From Paraburkholderia acidipaludis NBRC 101816 (lineage in GTDB: Bacteria; Pseudomonadota; Gammaproteobacteria; Burkholderiales; Burkholderiaceae), in contig NZ_BAXZ01000021.1 of assembly GCF_000684975.1 (NCBI RefSeq), positions 75,438-139,437 of the forward strand: a DNA stretch of 64,000 nucleotides, written 5' to 3'. The translations under genes and the position numbers were made by a program. Shown here one piece after another: positions 63,045 to 64,000 of this stretch. Under the pieces are notes generated by a model that was not told the DNA's origin, searched no databases, and saw only the letters and a list, made by a program, of their open reading frames with translations. Within the stretch, counting starts at the first letter, position 1. Every line of letters starts with the position of its first letter.

Positions 63045-63845
63045 ATGCGCGCCATGAGTGCGAACCCGGTCAGTCACGCCAATTCACCCGCTCCGGAGAG
63101 CGGTGCGAGTGCGTCCGCACCGGCGGCTTCCCCCACTTTCAGCCCGCTCTATCAGCAGATCAAGGGGCTCATCACGCAGAGCCTCGAGACCGGCGAATGG
63201 AAGCCCGGCGAGATCATTCCCAGCGAAGTCGAACTGGCTGCCCGCTATAAGGTGAGCCAGGGAACCGTGCGTAAAGCGATCGACGAACTTGCTGCCGAAA
63301 ACCTGCTCGTGCGCCGCCAGGGCAAGGGTACGTTCGTTGCGACGCACAATGAAGAGCGAGCCCAGTTTCGCTTTCTTAGATTGCTGGCAGATGACGGTGC
63401 CGAACATCCCCACGTCAGCAGGCTGCTCGAATGCCGGCGCTTGCGCGCTTCGGCGGATATCGCACGGCAGCTGGACCTGAAGCCCTCGGATCCCGTGGTG
63501 CTGATCCGGCGTCTGTTGCAGTTCGACGGCGAGAACACCGTGCTCGACGAAATCTGGCTGCCCGGCGCCGTGTTTCGCGGCCTCACGGCGGAGCGTCTTG
63601 CCGAGTACAAGGGGCCGCTCTACGCCATGTTCGAAGCCGAATTCGGCACCCGCATGATTCGCGCGACGGAGAAGATCCGCGCGGTGGCGGCGGAGCCGGC
63701 CGTGGCCGATCTGCTCAACGTTCCCGCTGGCTTTCCATTGCTTTCAGTCGATCGGGTGTCCTATACCTATGGAGACCGGCCGGTCGAAGTGCGCCGTGGA
63801 TGGTATGTCACAACCGGGTATTACTATCAGAATGACTTGAGTTGA
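63045..63845 (+). CDS. GntR-family regulator (HutC type, UTRA domain)
   Basis: 266 residues from ATG 63045; ATG 63054 is an equally good start. An Ala/Ser/Pro-rich N-terminus (about 30 residues) precedes the winged helix (about 32-98: LYQQIKGLITQSLETGEWKPGEIIPSEVELAARYKVSQGTVRKAIDELAAENLLVRRQGKGTFV). A UTRA effector domain follows (about 115-260: DPVVLIRRLLQFDG, LDEIWLPGAVF, LSVDRVSYTYGDRPVEVRRGWYV). Its neighbours suggest control of TCA genes: mdh is divergent, and in Burkholderiales the next gene downstream is usually sdhC. The effector is unknown. Confidence 0.92.
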   Translation: MRAMSANPVSHANSPAPESGASASAPAASPTFSPLYQQIKGLITQSLETGEWKPGEIIPSEVELAARYKVSQGTVRKAIDELAAENLLVRRQGKGTFVATHNEERAQFRFLRLLADDGAEHPHVSRLLECRRLRASADIARQLDLKPSDPVVLIRRLLQFDGENTVLDEIWLPGAVFRGLTAERLAEYKGPLYAMFEAEFGTRMIRATEKIRAVAAEPAVADLLNVPAGFPLLSVDRVSYTYGDRPVEVRRGWYVTTGYYYQNDLS

Positions 63846-64000
63846 GTGGGACGCGCGTCTGCCGTTTCAGCGGCGCGCGGCCTGTCCCGAGACGCCTTCA
63901 TTGCGCGCGCATCCAGTGGTTCGCGGGGCGGATTTCGCTGCAGCGCGATATGAAAAGGCGCTAAAATCGCATATTAGTGTTATTACATAGTAGGGGTCTA
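63846..64000 (+). promoter_or_regulatory. Leader region of the next gene (cut by window edge)
   Basis: 155 bp without a gene. A TAAAAT box at 63961-63966, in GCGCTAAAATCGC, is a plausible -10 element, followed by AT-rich leader sequence to the window end. The downstream gene is probably sdhC by comparison with related genomes, but it is not visible. Confidence 0.35.

Overview
The window is high-GC DNA from a Burkholderiales chromosome, most like Paraburkholderia, Caballeronia or Burkholderia. Three things point there: strong GC3 bias with long antisense shadow frames, the mdh / CitE-like lyase / prpD / acnA cluster facing a GntR regulator, and the protein families as a whole. No rRNA, tRNA, CRISPR array, insertion sequence or integrase was seen. 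All family calls come from reading motifs by eye; no search was run.

Layout. (1) 1-2866, minus strand: a formaldehyde detoxification operon (frmR, frmA, fghA) that continues into a YedE-type membrane transporter cut by the window edge. (2) 3188-6133: a GNAT acetyltransferase fused to a reduced NDP-forming acyl-CoA synthetase, and an unrecognised protein. (3) 6227-16408: an IclR regulator divergent from an operon holding a sugar ABC importer and a full set of enzymes for non-phosphorylating oxidation of L-fucose or a related sugar: aldose dehydrogenase, lactonase, two-part UxaA-type dehydratase, SDR dehydrogenase and FAH-type hydrolase. (4) 16448-24459: mixed single genes (thioesterase, chemoreceptor, AGE-family epimerase, MgtC-like protein, 3-hydroxyacyl-CoA dehydrogenase, flavin reductase and small unknown proteins). 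(5) 24558-27152: a class A penicillin-binding protein.

(6) 27687-36923, minus strand: the most notable region, an orphan type VI secretion (T6SS) island. It encodes VgrG, a phospholipase D (Tle5/PldB-like) effector, and three paralogous Sel1-repeat lipoproteins that are probable immunity proteins. Two orphan C-terminal tails of other PLD effectors lie between the immunity genes, so each immunity gene follows an effector tail at exactly 3 bp. The array is read here as remnants of earlier effector-immunity pairs. A 481-bp near-identical direct repeat and a mosaic immunity gene show recent recombination. The island lies between paired DnaA-box-like inverted repeats with a constant 17-bp gap, although a third copy lies outside it.

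(7) 37364-41862: a Cache-type chemoreceptor, then a CopA-type copper ATPase with a CueR-type operator. (8) 42050-49040: a DUF1254 lipoprotein, a giant AsmA/DUF748 envelope protein and an amidase. (9) 49197-54516: a tightly overlapped drug-efflux operon (TetR regulator, HlyD-type adaptor, ABC ATPase, ABC permease, outer-membrane factor). (10) 54683-55297: an orphan BvgA-like response regulator. (11) 55376-63845: the TCA / methylcitrate cluster (acnA, prpD, a small exported protein, a CitE-like lyase, mdh) and a divergent GntR regulator with a 20-bp palindromic operator; its neighbour beyond the window is probably sdhC.
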